Assembly: GCA_015243575.1 (NCBI GenBank)
Contig: CP042469.1
Location: 558,001 to 622,000 of the forward strand
DNA from: Clostridiales bacterium
GTDB lineage: Bacteria; Bacillota; Clostridia; Peptostreptococcales; Anaerovoracaceae
DNA: 64,000 nt
Reading direction: 5' to 3'
Made by a program: the position numbers and the translations under genes. Each line of letters opens with the position of its first letter. The first letter of the stretch is position 1. This document shows positions 7,653 to 15,368 of this stretch, in pieces. Under the pieces are notes generated by a model that was given only the letters and a program-made list of their open reading frames with translations, ran no database searches and was not told the DNA's origin.

Positions 7653-9398
7653 ATGATGATATATAAGGGAACACCGGCTGCACCCGGAATCGCAGTGGGT
7701 AACGTATTAAAATATTGTACGAATTGGATCGAACCAGAGGAAAGAACAATCCCCGAAAAAGAGATCAAATTAGGCTTGGCGCGCTTCGAAGATGTAAAGG
7801 TAAGGGTTCATCAGGAACTTACTGAGCTCGTCGCTCTGATATCGCAGCAGGATTCTCAGCAAGCAGAGATTTTTGAAGCCCAAAAAGATATTCTCGATGA
7901 CAATGAAATGAACGCGGAGATCCTCGAGGAAGTCAACGAGAAACGTTACAGTCCTGAGTATGCACTGAGCCTGGTGTTTGGCCGCTATGCAGCAATGTTG
8001 GATCGGGCAAAGAATCCAGTGATTCGAGAACGTGCCGCGGATATCAGAGATGTGAGAAACCGCTTCCTCAACTGCTGGTTTGATAGAAGAAACACATCCC
8101 TGACTGAACTCAGGGAACCGGTTATTGTCGCTGCCCATGATCTTTTGCCTTCTGAGACAGCAGGACTGAACAAAGAATATGTTCTTGGCATTGCAGGAGA
8201 AGTGGGTGGCAGCACCTCCCATACAGCAATCTTAGCCAGAGGCCTTGGGATACCAGCCGTTCTTGGCATTGAAAACCTGCTGTCATTAATAGAAGATGAT
8301 CAGCAAATTGTTCTGGATGGTTTAAAAGGAGAGCTGATTCTGTCATCGTCAGAGACTGTGAAGGCAACGTATCAGGAAAGGGCGCAATGCTACGGAAATC
8401 GCCGCCGGGAAAGCGATGCATTTGAACATATCACAGGAAGGACGGCAGACGGAGAGCGAGTAGATATTCTCATGAATCTGGCAGCACCCGATGACGAGAT
8501 TCTCAGCAGGGAACCCATCGTTGACGGTGTGGGGCTCTTTCGAACAGAGTTCTTATATTTGGGAAAAAACAAACTGCCTGATGAGCGGGAAAGTTATTTG
8601 GCCTATCAAAAGGTACTGAAAACGTTTGGCCATAAGCCTGTGACGATAAGAACCATGGACATCGGCGGAGATAAATGTCTTGATTGTCTTTCTCTTCCCC
8701 AGGAGACCAATCCGTTTTTGGGGCTAAGGGCTATACGGCTCTGCCTGAAAGATCGGGATCTATTCCGCGTGCAGCTGAGAGCAGTACTGCGGGCAGGAAC
8801 CGATGGGAACCTCCAGATTATGCTGCCCATGATCAGCAATTTGGAAGAAATTATCCAGGTGAAGAAGATCCTCAGCGAAGTGAAAGCGGAATTGGCAGAA
8901 GGGGGAGAGGCTTTTGCAGCAAATCCCCAGCTGGGCATCATGATTGAGGTGCCTTCCATCGCTCTGATTGCTGATTTGGCGGCAGAAGAAACAGATTTCG
9001 CCAGCATCGGAACCAATGATCTTTGTCAATACCTCATGGCAGCAGACCGGTTGAATCCCGATGTTGTAGAATGCTATCAGAGCTTTCATCCTGCTTTATT
9101 TCGGCTTATCGCCCAGGTCAAAGAAGCCTACCATTTGAGAGGAAAGCCTGTCAGCGTCTGCGGAAGCATGGCGGGAAATCCGATGTTTGCGGCAGTGCTG
9201 ATCGGTCTTGGTATCAGAAAGCTGAGCATGGATGTAACAGAAGTAGGTGAAATGAAGCGATTTCTCAGTCTGCTGACGACGGAGCATGCTCAAAAACTTG
9301 CGGATCGGGTCTTGACGCTTCCTACCGCTCAGTCGGTTGAAGAATATCTGCAAGAGCAGATGGAACTTCTGGGCTACAGCAGTTATTATGCAATATAG
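7653..9398 (+). CDS. ptsI: PTS enzyme I (phosphoenolpyruvate-protein phosphotransferase)
   Basis: This 581-aa protein is full length for enzyme I, which transfers phosphate from PEP to HPr. The phosphohistidine is H190 in GGSTSHTAILARG. The C-terminal TIM barrel shows the PEP-utiliser signature (FRTEFLYL, TMDIGGDKCLDCL, CGSMAGNP with its conserved Cys). EI is usually a single housekeeping gene. Its placement here with HPr, inside a sugar locus that has its own EIIABC, suggests a dedicated phosphorelay. Whether the genome has another EI cannot be seen. Confidence 0.95.
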   Translation: MMIYKGTPAAPGIAVGNVLKYCTNWIEPEERTIPEKEIKLGLARFEDVKVRVHQELTELVALISQQDSQQAEIFEAQKDILDDNEMNAEILEEVNEKRYSPEYALSLVFGRYAAMLDRAKNPVIRERAADIRDVRNRFLNCWFDRRNTSLTELREPVIVAAHDLLPSETAGLNKEYVLGIAGEVGGSTSHTAILARGLGIPAVLGIENLLSLIEDDQQIVLDGLKGELILSSSETVKATYQERAQCYGNRRRESDAFEHITGRTADGERVDILMNLAAPDDEILSREPIVDGVGLFRTEFLYLGKNKLPDERESYLAYQKVLKTFGHKPVTIRTMDIGGDKCLDCLSLPQETNPFLGLRAIRLCLKDRDLFRVQLRAVLRAGTDGNLQIMLPMISNLEEIIQVKKILSEVKAELAEGGEAFAANPQLGIMIEVPSIALIADLAAEETDFASIGTNDLCQYLMAADRLNPDVVECYQSFHPALFRLIAQVKEAYHLRGKPVSVCGSMAGNPMFAAVLIGLGIRKLSMDVTEVGEMKRFLSLLTTEHAQKLADRVLTLPTAQSVEEYLQEQMELLGYSSYYAI

Positions 9399-9449
9399 CC
9401 TGCCCAGAGACTGCCGATTGCTGAAGCGGATTATTAGAAAGGAAATAAA

Positions 9450-9719
9450 ATGTATACGCAGACAGTAGAAGTAATCAATCCTTCGGGACTCCATTCCAGG
9501 CCCGCTTCAAGCTTTGTGAGGCTTGCAGCAAGCTTTCAATCTAAAATCAAGATTCGCAAAATCGGAGAAGACCTCAGCGTGAATGCCAAAGCCATTGTCA
9601 TGCTCCTTACTCTGGAATGCGGACCGGGTGACACGGTGGAAATCTCTGCGGAAGGCGACGACGAAAAAATTGCGGTGGATGGGCTTGTGGCACTGGTTCA
9701 AACCGGATTCGGAGAATAA
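9450..9719 (+). CDS. ptsH: HPr-family phosphocarrier lacking the regulatory serine
   Basis: This 89-aa protein has the EI-dependent phosphorylation site H15 in PSGLHSRPAS and the usual HPr length. The regulatory site phosphorylated by HPr kinase in Firmicutes is a Ser in a segment like VNLKSIM; here the segment reads VNAKAIVM, with Ala at that position. The protein should therefore carry phosphate to EIIA but not act as the CcpA corepressor. That fits a locus-specific HPr next to its own EI. GAAAGGA precedes the ATG. Confidence 0.93.
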   Translation: MYTQTVEVINPSGLHSRPASSFVRLAASFQSKIKIRKIGEDLSVNAKAIVMLLTLECGPGDTVEISAEGDDEKIAVDGLVALVQTGFGE

Positions 9720-9833
9720 TGAATCAGCGGACACAATTATCAATCATCTATGTTTGGATACAATTCATCGCTTTTGGCGTTTCGTACTGAATCAAATTAG
9801 GGTACCAATCCTTAACAGAAAGGAAGGACAGAT

Positions 9834-10862
9834 ATGGCAACAGACGTTTTTTCACCAAAGGAAAGACTCCTGCGAATTCTCAATAAAAAAGAAGCAGAAC
9901 GGCCTCCTGTCATTTGCCCTGGCGGAATGATGAATGCTGCCGTGGTAGATGTGATGGTCAAGGGAACCAGACTCCCGGAGGCGCATCATGATCCTGTGCT
10001 CATGAGCAGTCTGGCGAAAGAGGTGGCTGAAAAAACCGGCTTTGAAAACTTTGGTGTTCCCTTTTGTATGACGGTGGAAGCTGAAGTTCTGGGCAGTGAG
10101 ATCAATTACGGAACGCTGGAGTGTGAGCCGAAGATACAGAAGGAAAAATATCCTTCCGTGGGTCTAGTGGATAGGCTGCCCCTGGGCAGTATGGAAAAAA
10201 ATACAAGAGTTGGGGCGATAGTACAGGCAATTTATGCGCTGTCAAGGTCGAATCCCGATATTCCTGCCATCGGAAGCATGACCGGTCCGCTGAGTACTGC
10301 TGCATCTCTTGTGGACCCCATGACGTTTCTGAAGGAACTGCGCAAGGATAAAGCGCATGCACATCAGGTACTAGAGTATGTCAATGCTCATCTCATGGAA
10401 TATGCGGCACTGATGATCGACAACGGAGCATCACTGATCTCCATCGCAGATCCTACAGCCACCGGAGAAATTCTCGGACCGAATATGTTTGAAGAGTATG
10501 CGGTTCCATATCTGAATCGTTTGGCAGATGGAATCCATAAGCTGGGAGCACCTGTTATCATCCATATCTGCGGAGAACTAAAAGCAGTGAAGCCCCTGGC
10601 TGCCGGCCTACAGGCGGATGCTTTGAGCGTAGATGCCTTTGTAAGCCTGAAAAAGCTGAAGGAGGAATTCAAAGAGGTGACTACCATGGGAAATCTGAGT
10701 ACCATTCTGCTGGAACAATCGGGAACAGAATCCGTACAGAGAGCGGCGGAATTGCTGCTTAAAAATCGGATTGATATCCTTGCTCCGGCCTGTGGTCTGA
10801 GCACTTCCACTCCTCTTGAGAATATCAGAGCATTTACTGATCAGGTCAGAGCTGGGAAGTAA
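9834..10862 (+). CDS. MtaA-like UroD-family methylcobamide methyltransferase
   Basis: This 342-aa protein resembles methylcobamide:CoM methyltransferases (MtaA/MtbA). It has the zinc motif H244-x-C246 (IIHICGE) and C320 (APACGLSTSTP), and the TTMGNLS segment. In methylotrophic systems such enzymes move the methyl group between a corrinoid protein and a thiol or other acceptor. Here it sits upstream of the corrinoid reactivase and two corrinoid proteins. The acceptor is unknown: coenzyme M would be unexpected in Clostridia, and no tetrahydrofolate methyltransferase of the MeTr family is present. It could instead be a second substrate-specific enzyme. Confidence 0.83.
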   Translation: MATDVFSPKERLLRILNKKEAERPPVICPGGMMNAAVVDVMVKGTRLPEAHHDPVLMSSLAKEVAEKTGFENFGVPFCMTVEAEVLGSEINYGTLECEPKIQKEKYPSVGLVDRLPLGSMEKNTRVGAIVQAIYALSRSNPDIPAIGSMTGPLSTAASLVDPMTFLKELRKDKAHAHQVLEYVNAHLMEYAALMIDNGASLISIADPTATGEILGPNMFEEYAVPYLNRLADGIHKLGAPVIIHICGELKAVKPLAAGLQADALSVDAFVSLKKLKEEFKEVTTMGNLSTILLEQSGTESVQRAAELLLKNRIDILAPACGLSTSTPLENIRAFTDQVRAGK

Positions 10863-10882
10863 AAGAAAGCAAGTGAGGGAAT

Positions 10883-12499
10883 ATGCCTATTATCAATTTT
10901 AAGAAAGAGAAGATCGCAGTCGAAATACCTCAGGGCACCACCATACTTCAGGCAGCAAGGAATGCCGGTGTGCTGGTGGAATCCCCCTGTAACGGAATGG
11001 GTACTTGCGGTAAATGCAGGGTCAAAATAAGAGGAAATGAGGCAGTACTGGCGTGCAGAGCAATCGTAACAGAGGATCTGGCTGTTGAGACTTTGGAAGA
11101 TAAAACGCTGAATAACACATTGAAAATACACAGTGAAGGAGACAGCTTCACGTATCAAATAGATGCTCCCATTACAAAGAGGTTTGACGGAGTAAAAACA
11201 CAGGTCTATCTGAGAGACTCACTTCTCACTATAGAGGAGGGTGACACGGAGAACCAGTGTTACGGCCTTTCCGTGGATATTGGAACAACGACTCTGGTCA
11301 GTGCCCTGATCAATCTTGCCACAGGAGAGGAACTTGCGTCAATATCTGCCTTGAATCCCCAAAGTCTCCATGCGCAGGATGTCCTTTCCAGAATACAGTT
11401 TGCATCCAAAGATCAGGGGCTTGATCAAATGTATGAGGAAATCACCTCAGAGCTGAATCGGATGACTGCGGAGTTATGTTCCGCAGCTGGTATCGAGAGA
11501 CGTTTTATTTATGAGGCAGTTTACAGCGGCAACACTACTATGATCCATCTTGCCTTACATACCAACCCTGAGTCCCTTGGAAAATACCCTTATACGCCGA
11601 TCTTAAAAGGTGGTGCGTTTGTAAGGGCATCCGATTATAATCTGGAAATTTCACAGGCAGGAGTCATTTATACGCCGCCTGTTATTTCTGCTTATGTGGG
11701 GCCGGATATCACTTCTGGTATCCTTGCAGTACGGCTGCAGGATGTTGAGGGTACGGTTTTGTTCATCGACATCGGTACAAATGGAGAGATGGCTCTTTCC
11801 CGTAATGGGGAACTGTCAGCCACCTCAACGGCTGCGGGACCGGCGTTTGAAGGAATGAACATCACCTTCGGCATGCGGGCGGGAAATGGCTCAATTGAAG
11901 GATTTGAAATTCATGATGACGGGGCTGTTTCCCTGCAGGTGATTGGCGGGGGGAAAGCCGTGGGAATTTGCGGAAGCGGTCTATTTGATCTTGTGGGCGA
12001 ATTGGTTCGCCTGGGAATCGTAACGGAAAATGGGCGGTTTGCCAATCCGGATACGCTTCGTCTGCCGCAGCAATTGTGCAGCAGGCTGAAGGAATTCCAG
12101 GGGAAGATTGCCTTTGAAGTGGCACCGGACATCTATCTGACATTGAAGGATGTCCGTCAGGTCCAATTGGCAAAGGGAGCCATCCGAGCGGGGATAACCG
12201 CATTGCTTCGCCATCAGGGAGTAGCAGAGGAGGACGTGAGTCAGGTGCTCATTGCAGGGTCCTTCGGCTATCATCTGAAGACCAGGAGTCTGGTTGATAT
12301 TACAATCATGCCGAAAAGCTTTGAAAAGAAGATCCAATTTGTGGGGAATACATCCAAATCAGGCGGGAAAGCATTTCTCCTGAACCAGAGGTTCCCGGAA
12401 GAGATGAAGGCGCTCGTAAAGCGGGTGAATTCCGTTGAACTTGCCAATTTAGACGGATTTGAAAGACTGTTTGTGGGATGCCTGAATTTCAAAGAGTAA
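10883..12499 (+). CDS. Corrinoid-reactivating protein ([2Fe-2S] + ASKHA domain)
   Basis: The N-terminus of this 538-aa protein is a ferredoxin-like domain with cysteines C36, C42, C45 and C58 (SPCNGMGTCGKC, ACRA). The rest is the ASKHA-type ATPase domain of corrinoid-activating enzymes, with the phosphate loops YGLSVDIGTTTL, FIDIGTNGEM and GICGSGLFDLVGEL. These proteins reduce adventitiously oxidised Co(II) corrinoid back to Co(I) using ATP. The gene stands immediately before two corrinoid proteins, which are its expected clients, and is strong evidence that the UroD-like genes here are cobamide methyltransferases. Confidence 0.92.
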   Translation: MPIINFKKEKIAVEIPQGTTILQAARNAGVLVESPCNGMGTCGKCRVKIRGNEAVLACRAIVTEDLAVETLEDKTLNNTLKIHSEGDSFTYQIDAPITKRFDGVKTQVYLRDSLLTIEEGDTENQCYGLSVDIGTTTLVSALINLATGEELASISALNPQSLHAQDVLSRIQFASKDQGLDQMYEEITSELNRMTAELCSAAGIERRFIYEAVYSGNTTMIHLALHTNPESLGKYPYTPILKGGAFVRASDYNLEISQAGVIYTPPVISAYVGPDITSGILAVRLQDVEGTVLFIDIGTNGEMALSRNGELSATSTAAGPAFEGMNITFGMRAGNGSIEGFEIHDDGAVSLQVIGGGKAVGICGSGLFDLVGELVRLGIVTENGRFANPDTLRLPQQLCSRLKEFQGKIAFEVAPDIYLTLKDVRQVQLAKGAIRAGITALLRHQGVAEEDVSQVLIAGSFGYHLKTRSLVDITIMPKSFEKKIQFVGNTSKSGGKAFLLNQRFPEEMKALVKRVNSVELANLDGFERLFVGCLNFKE

Positions 12500-12530
12500 T
12501 CTCAGTGGCAGTGCTGAGTGAAAGGAATCG

Positions 12531-13223
12531 GTGCAATCTGTGCTTAAGCAATGTGTGCTTGAAAAATCTGTGCTTACGCAGTCCGCGGTGAAGGAATTTC
12601 TGTCGGCGTTGGCGGCAGCCGTTGCAGATATGCAGGAGGGCGAAGCTGTGAAGCTAGCCCATAGAGCGCTGGAAATGGGACTTGACCCGCTGACAGCAAT
12701 CGATTTGGGCTTGCGGGCTGGTATGGAGGAAGCGGGCAGACGTTTTGAAGAGGATCAGTATTTTATCCCTGAGCTTCTGGTGTGCGCCGATGCTATGGAA
12801 GCAGCAATGTCCGTGCTAAAGCCTCATATTAAAATTGAGGACAATAATCATCCAATTAAAGTGGTGATTGGCACCGTCGAAGGAGATAATCATGATCTAG
12901 GAAAGAATACCGTAGCAGTCTTTTTGGCTGCGGCAGGATATGCTGTATATGATCTGGGAAGAGATGTTCCCTCGCAATTATTTGTTGAAAAGGCCATAGA
13001 GATTGATGCCGATATTATCGCATTGTCAACCCTCATGACCATCTCTACGCCTCGTATGGCAGAGGTCATAGGATTACTTGAAGCACAGAATATTCGCAAT
13101 CGCTTTAAGGTGATCATCGGAGGGAAACCGGTATCGAAGGACTTTGCAGGAAAGATTGGTGCAGATGGTTACTCTGCAGATGTTTCCGGCGCGTTGCGTC
13201 TTATTCGCAGCCTGATGGACTGA
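12531..13223 (+). CDS. Corrinoid protein 1 (methyltransferase cognate, MtbC/MttC-like)
   Basis: This 230-aa protein has an N-terminal helical cap domain followed by a B12-binding Rossmann domain. The base-off/His-on cobamide motif is D119-x-H121-xx-G124 in VEGDNHDLGKNTV, followed by ALSTLMT and an IIGGKPVS loop. It would carry the methyl group on cobalt between methyltransferases. The start is GTG 12531 after AAAGGA with close spacing; in-frame GTG codons at 12540 and nearby are alternatives, and the first 20 residues are poorly conserved against corrinoid protein 2. Confidence 0.9.
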   Translation: MQSVLKQCVLEKSVLTQSAVKEFLSALAAAVADMQEGEAVKLAHRALEMGLDPLTAIDLGLRAGMEEAGRRFEEDQYFIPELLVCADAMEAAMSVLKPHIKIEDNNHPIKVVIGTVEGDNHDLGKNTVAVFLAAAGYAVYDLGRDVPSQLFVEKAIEIDADIIALSTLMTISTPRMAEVIGLLEAQNIRNRFKVIIGGKPVSKDFAGKIGADGYSADVSGALRLIRSLMD

Positions 13224-13250
13224 ATGAATGATATGGAAGGAGTTGCAGGA

Positions 13251-13901
13251 ATGTCAGAACAAGAACGATTATTTGAAGAACTAGCCCTTGCTGTTTTGGA
13301 GATGGAGGAGGAAAAAACCATATCTCTTTCCAAAGAAGCATTAGAGGAGGGTATTGATCCCGTGGATATCATTGAAAAAGGATTGTCGGAAGGAATGACT
13401 CGGGCAGGAGAGCTATTTGAAGAAGAAGAATATTTTGTGCCGGAGTTGTTAATGTGCGCCGATGCAATGAATGCAGGAATCGATTTTATAAGACCGCATA
13501 TAAAGATTGATGCGAATACAGTACGCAAAAAAGCAATCATCGGGGTTATTGAAGGGGATACTCACGATATTGGAAAAAATCTTGTCAAACTGATGATGGA
13601 TAATGCAGGCTTTGAAATGATCGACCTGGGAAGAGATATCCCAGCGCAGCAATTTGTGGATAGAGCAAAAGAAGTGGAAGCGGATTTGATCTGCATCTCC
13701 AGCTTAATGACAACCACCATGGACAATATGGCGGAGGTGATTCAACGATTAGAAACAGAAGGCATCCGTGGGAAATTTAAGGTTATGGTGGGTGGCGGGC
13801 CGATTTCCGGTGCCTTTGCAAAAGATATTGGAGCGGACGGCTATTCCGCAAATGCAGCAGAAGCAGTTCGTTTGGCAAGAACGCTGGCGGGTGTATCATG
13901 A
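13251..13901 (+). CDS. Corrinoid protein 2 (paralogue of the preceding gene)
   Basis: This 216-aa corrinoid protein has the motif D103-x-H105-xx-G108 in IEGDTHDIGKNLV and the ISSLMTTT and MVGGGPIS loops. ATG 13251 is chosen because GGAAGGAG at 13235-13242 is 8 bases upstream; an ATG at 13224 touches the previous stop but has no ribosome site. It is clearly homologous to corrinoid protein 1 along its whole length. Two carriers in tandem with several UroD-family enzymes suggest either two methyl-transfer chains or separate donors and acceptors. Confidence 0.9.
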   Translation: MSEQERLFEELALAVLEMEEEKTISLSKEALEEGIDPVDIIEKGLSEGMTRAGELFEEEEYFVPELLMCADAMNAGIDFIRPHIKIDANTVRKKAIIGVIEGDTHDIGKNLVKLMMDNAGFEMIDLGRDIPAQQFVDRAKEVEADLICISSLMTTTMDNMAEVIQRLETEGIRGKFKVMVGGGPISGAFAKDIGADGYSANAAEAVRLARTLAGVS

Positions 13902-14752
13902 CCCATGAGTTCCTATGCCCCGGCAGGGAGGAATCCAGCTTGAGCAGGGGTGCTGCCGCTCTAGGGGCAGAAGTTTTTTCTGAACCTAGTGTTTTGCTTG
14001 AGGGAGCGGTGCGAAACCAAAAGGAGTATAAAAGTGCGTTTTTACGCCTTCCTCCCGGTTTCCCAGCTGAGTTAACTGATTTTGGACAAAAATTCCGAAT
14101 TGACGGCGGCATGGCAGTGCCCGGAAAAATGCCTTTTCAAAAACCCGAAGCACTTGCGGAATTTCTAAGAAAGAATCAATCCTTGAGGATCGGTAAAATC
14201 GTTCTGGAAAGCCTGAAACGTTCAAAGCTTACAACGGTTCACAGTCCTGTGATTCTCAGCTTCTATGCGCCTTTTTCTCTGGCAGCGGCATTAACAGATT
14301 CCTTTTTACTTTACCGCATGATGAATCATTCTTCAGAGTCCGTTGCGCTGTTACATGAGATTTTATCTCGGATTACAGTGCTATTGAGCGATTATGCCAT
14401 TGACGGGTTGGCATGCGGTGCTGATATCCTTTCCCTCGCGGATCCCTATGGCAATTTGGAGTTGGTTGGCGGGAAGTGTTATCGGGAATTTTCCGGTAAA
14501 TATTCCGCGATGCTTTTGAAAAGATTGGAGCCGGAGCTGGGAGCTGCTCTCGTTCATTTGTGCGGAAAAACTGCGCTATCTCTTGAGAAAACCGGGTTTA
14601 TGAGAGCAACGGAATCTCGGGAAGAACCTCCTGCTCCTTATGCAAGGATCTTAATAAAGAGCCTCCGAAAGGAACCTTCCTTTCTTGGATATGGGTGCAT
14701 CCATTGTGAAGAATCGTTGAACGATCGTTTTTGGGTCATGCATTTATCATGA
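13898..14752 (+). CDS. Short, divergent UroD/MtaA-like protein
   Basis: The ATG overlaps the stop of corrinoid protein 2 (ATGA), so the two are translationally coupled. At 284 aa it is about 60 residues shorter than the other two UroD-like proteins. The core is recognisable (GLACGADILSLADPYGNLELVG) and the zinc ligands look intact: H220-x-C222 (LVHLCGK) and C267 or C270 (GYGCIHCEES). The N-terminal barrel segment is reduced and unusual. It may be a specialised methyltransferase, a subunit that docks with corrinoid protein 2, or a decaying paralogue. It is the last gene of the locus. Confidence 0.65.
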   Translation: MTHEFLCPGREESSLSRGAAALGAEVFSEPSVLLEGAVRNQKEYKSAFLRLPPGFPAELTDFGQKFRIDGGMAVPGKMPFQKPEALAEFLRKNQSLRIGKIVLESLKRSKLTTVHSPVILSFYAPFSLAAALTDSFLLYRMMNHSSESVALLHEILSRITVLLSDYAIDGLACGADILSLADPYGNLELVGGKCYREFSGKYSAMLLKRLEPELGAALVHLCGKTALSLEKTGFMRATESREEPPAPYARILIKSLRKEPSFLGYGCIHCEESLNDRFWVMHLS

Positions 14753-14880
14753 ATTTAACCTGTTTTTAGCAATGGGCTCTGCTTAAGTTTTTTTATTGAA
14801 ATGGAACCATTCGATAATGATCAAAGGAAGATTCATAATTTGGGAGTAGTCTGCAATTAAAATATATTTTCTTAATTACC

Positions 14881-14909
14881 TTGACGTATGAAACAAGCTG
14901 TGATAATAT
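14881..14909 (+). promoter_or_regulatory. Promoter of the pyrimidine operon
   Basis: TTGACG at 14881-14886 is separated by exactly 17 bases from TAATAT at 14904-14909. Transcription would begin near 14916, just before the leader ORF. The 14753-14880 stretch between the methyltransferase gene and this promoter is AT-rich. It shows only a weak hairpin followed by T residues near 14766-14794, which may end the upstream operon. Confidence 0.7.
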
Positions 14910-14946
14910 ACTATAGATTTAAGCTAAAATACGAAAGGACATCAAA

Positions 14947-15063
14947 ATGATAGCAAGGGAACGTCGATTCAAGAATATGAAATGTGTATTACCGGACGCG
15001 GGATTACTATTCTATTCCGAAGGTGTCGTATTTCCCGTTTTCATTATGATTCATCAATTCTAG
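14947..15063 (+). CDS. Leader peptide of the pyr operon (PyrL-like)
   Basis: This 38-codon ORF has a good ribosome site, GAAAGGA at 14933-14939, and lies directly downstream of the promoter. Its distal half is T-rich. The TAG stop at 15061-15063 overlaps the first bases of a terminator stem. A ribosome that follows RNA polymerase closely would cover the stem and prevent termination, as in enterobacterial pyrBI attenuation where low UTP makes the polymerase pause. The peptide contains VLP-DAGL-F, which, from memory, resembles part of E. coli PyrL; this may be chance. Confidence 0.6.
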   Translation: MIARERRFKNMKCVLPDAGLLFYSEGVVFPVFIMIHQF

Positions 15064-15089
15064 TCTTCCTTTTTGGAAGACTTTTTTTT
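15062..15089 (+). terminator. Attenuator terminator in the pyr leader
   Basis: AGTCTTCC (15062-15069) and GGAAGACT (15075-15082) form a perfect 8-bp stem with a T5 loop, followed by a run of eight T to 15089. It overlaps the stop codon of the leader ORF and lies about 280 bases before pyrB. Confidence 0.85.
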
Positions 15090-15090
15090 A

Positions 15091-15212
15091 TCTAGCAAGA
15101 GCTAGATAAAAAGGGGAGTGCAGAGGGGGTACCCCTCGCCGATAAGGAGGGTGCTCAGGCTGCTTGCAACTTAAAAGCAGCCGCCGAAGGGAACCATAGG
15201 GTTCCCTAGCGG
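15091..15212 (+). other. Cluster of four stable hairpins between the pyr attenuator and pyrB
   Basis: Four perfect or near-perfect hairpins follow one another: TCTAGC-AAGA-GCTAGA (15091-15106), GAGGGG-GTA-CCCCTC (15123-15137), GGCTGCTT/AAGCAGCC (15158-15182) and GGGAACC-ATAG-GGTTCCC (15189-15206). The last is flanked by CCGC and GCGG. The stretch is much richer in GC than its surroundings and has no ORF. It could be a structured leader RNA, a small RNA or an inserted repetitive element. I do not recognise an Rfam family. Confidence 0.6.
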
Positions 15213-15233
15213 AAGTGGCATAGCCACTTTTTT
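15213..15233 (+). terminator. Second terminator-like hairpin upstream of pyrB
   Basis: AAGTGGC and GCCACTT form a 7-bp stem with an ATA loop that runs into a T tract. It closes the hairpin cluster. The 15234-15368 interval to pyrB holds one further inverted repeat, GAAAAATC/GATTTTTC near 15327-15348, just before the AAGGAGG ribosome site. Confidence 0.6.
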
Positions 15234-15368
15234 ATGGCCTAAAACCATTTACATCACGTGAATGATGGGAGTTCGTGAAGGCAACCCGTTATTCATTTCG
15301 GATAGCTTGTATTGCATTGCTGCATGAATGAAAAATCATAGAAGATTTTTCAGTAAGGAGGGATCACA

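Noticed and set aside
14753-15368. PyrR-binding loop in the pyr leader
   Set aside because: The conserved PyrR anti-antiterminator sequence was not found; the leader-ORF attenuator explains the layout better.
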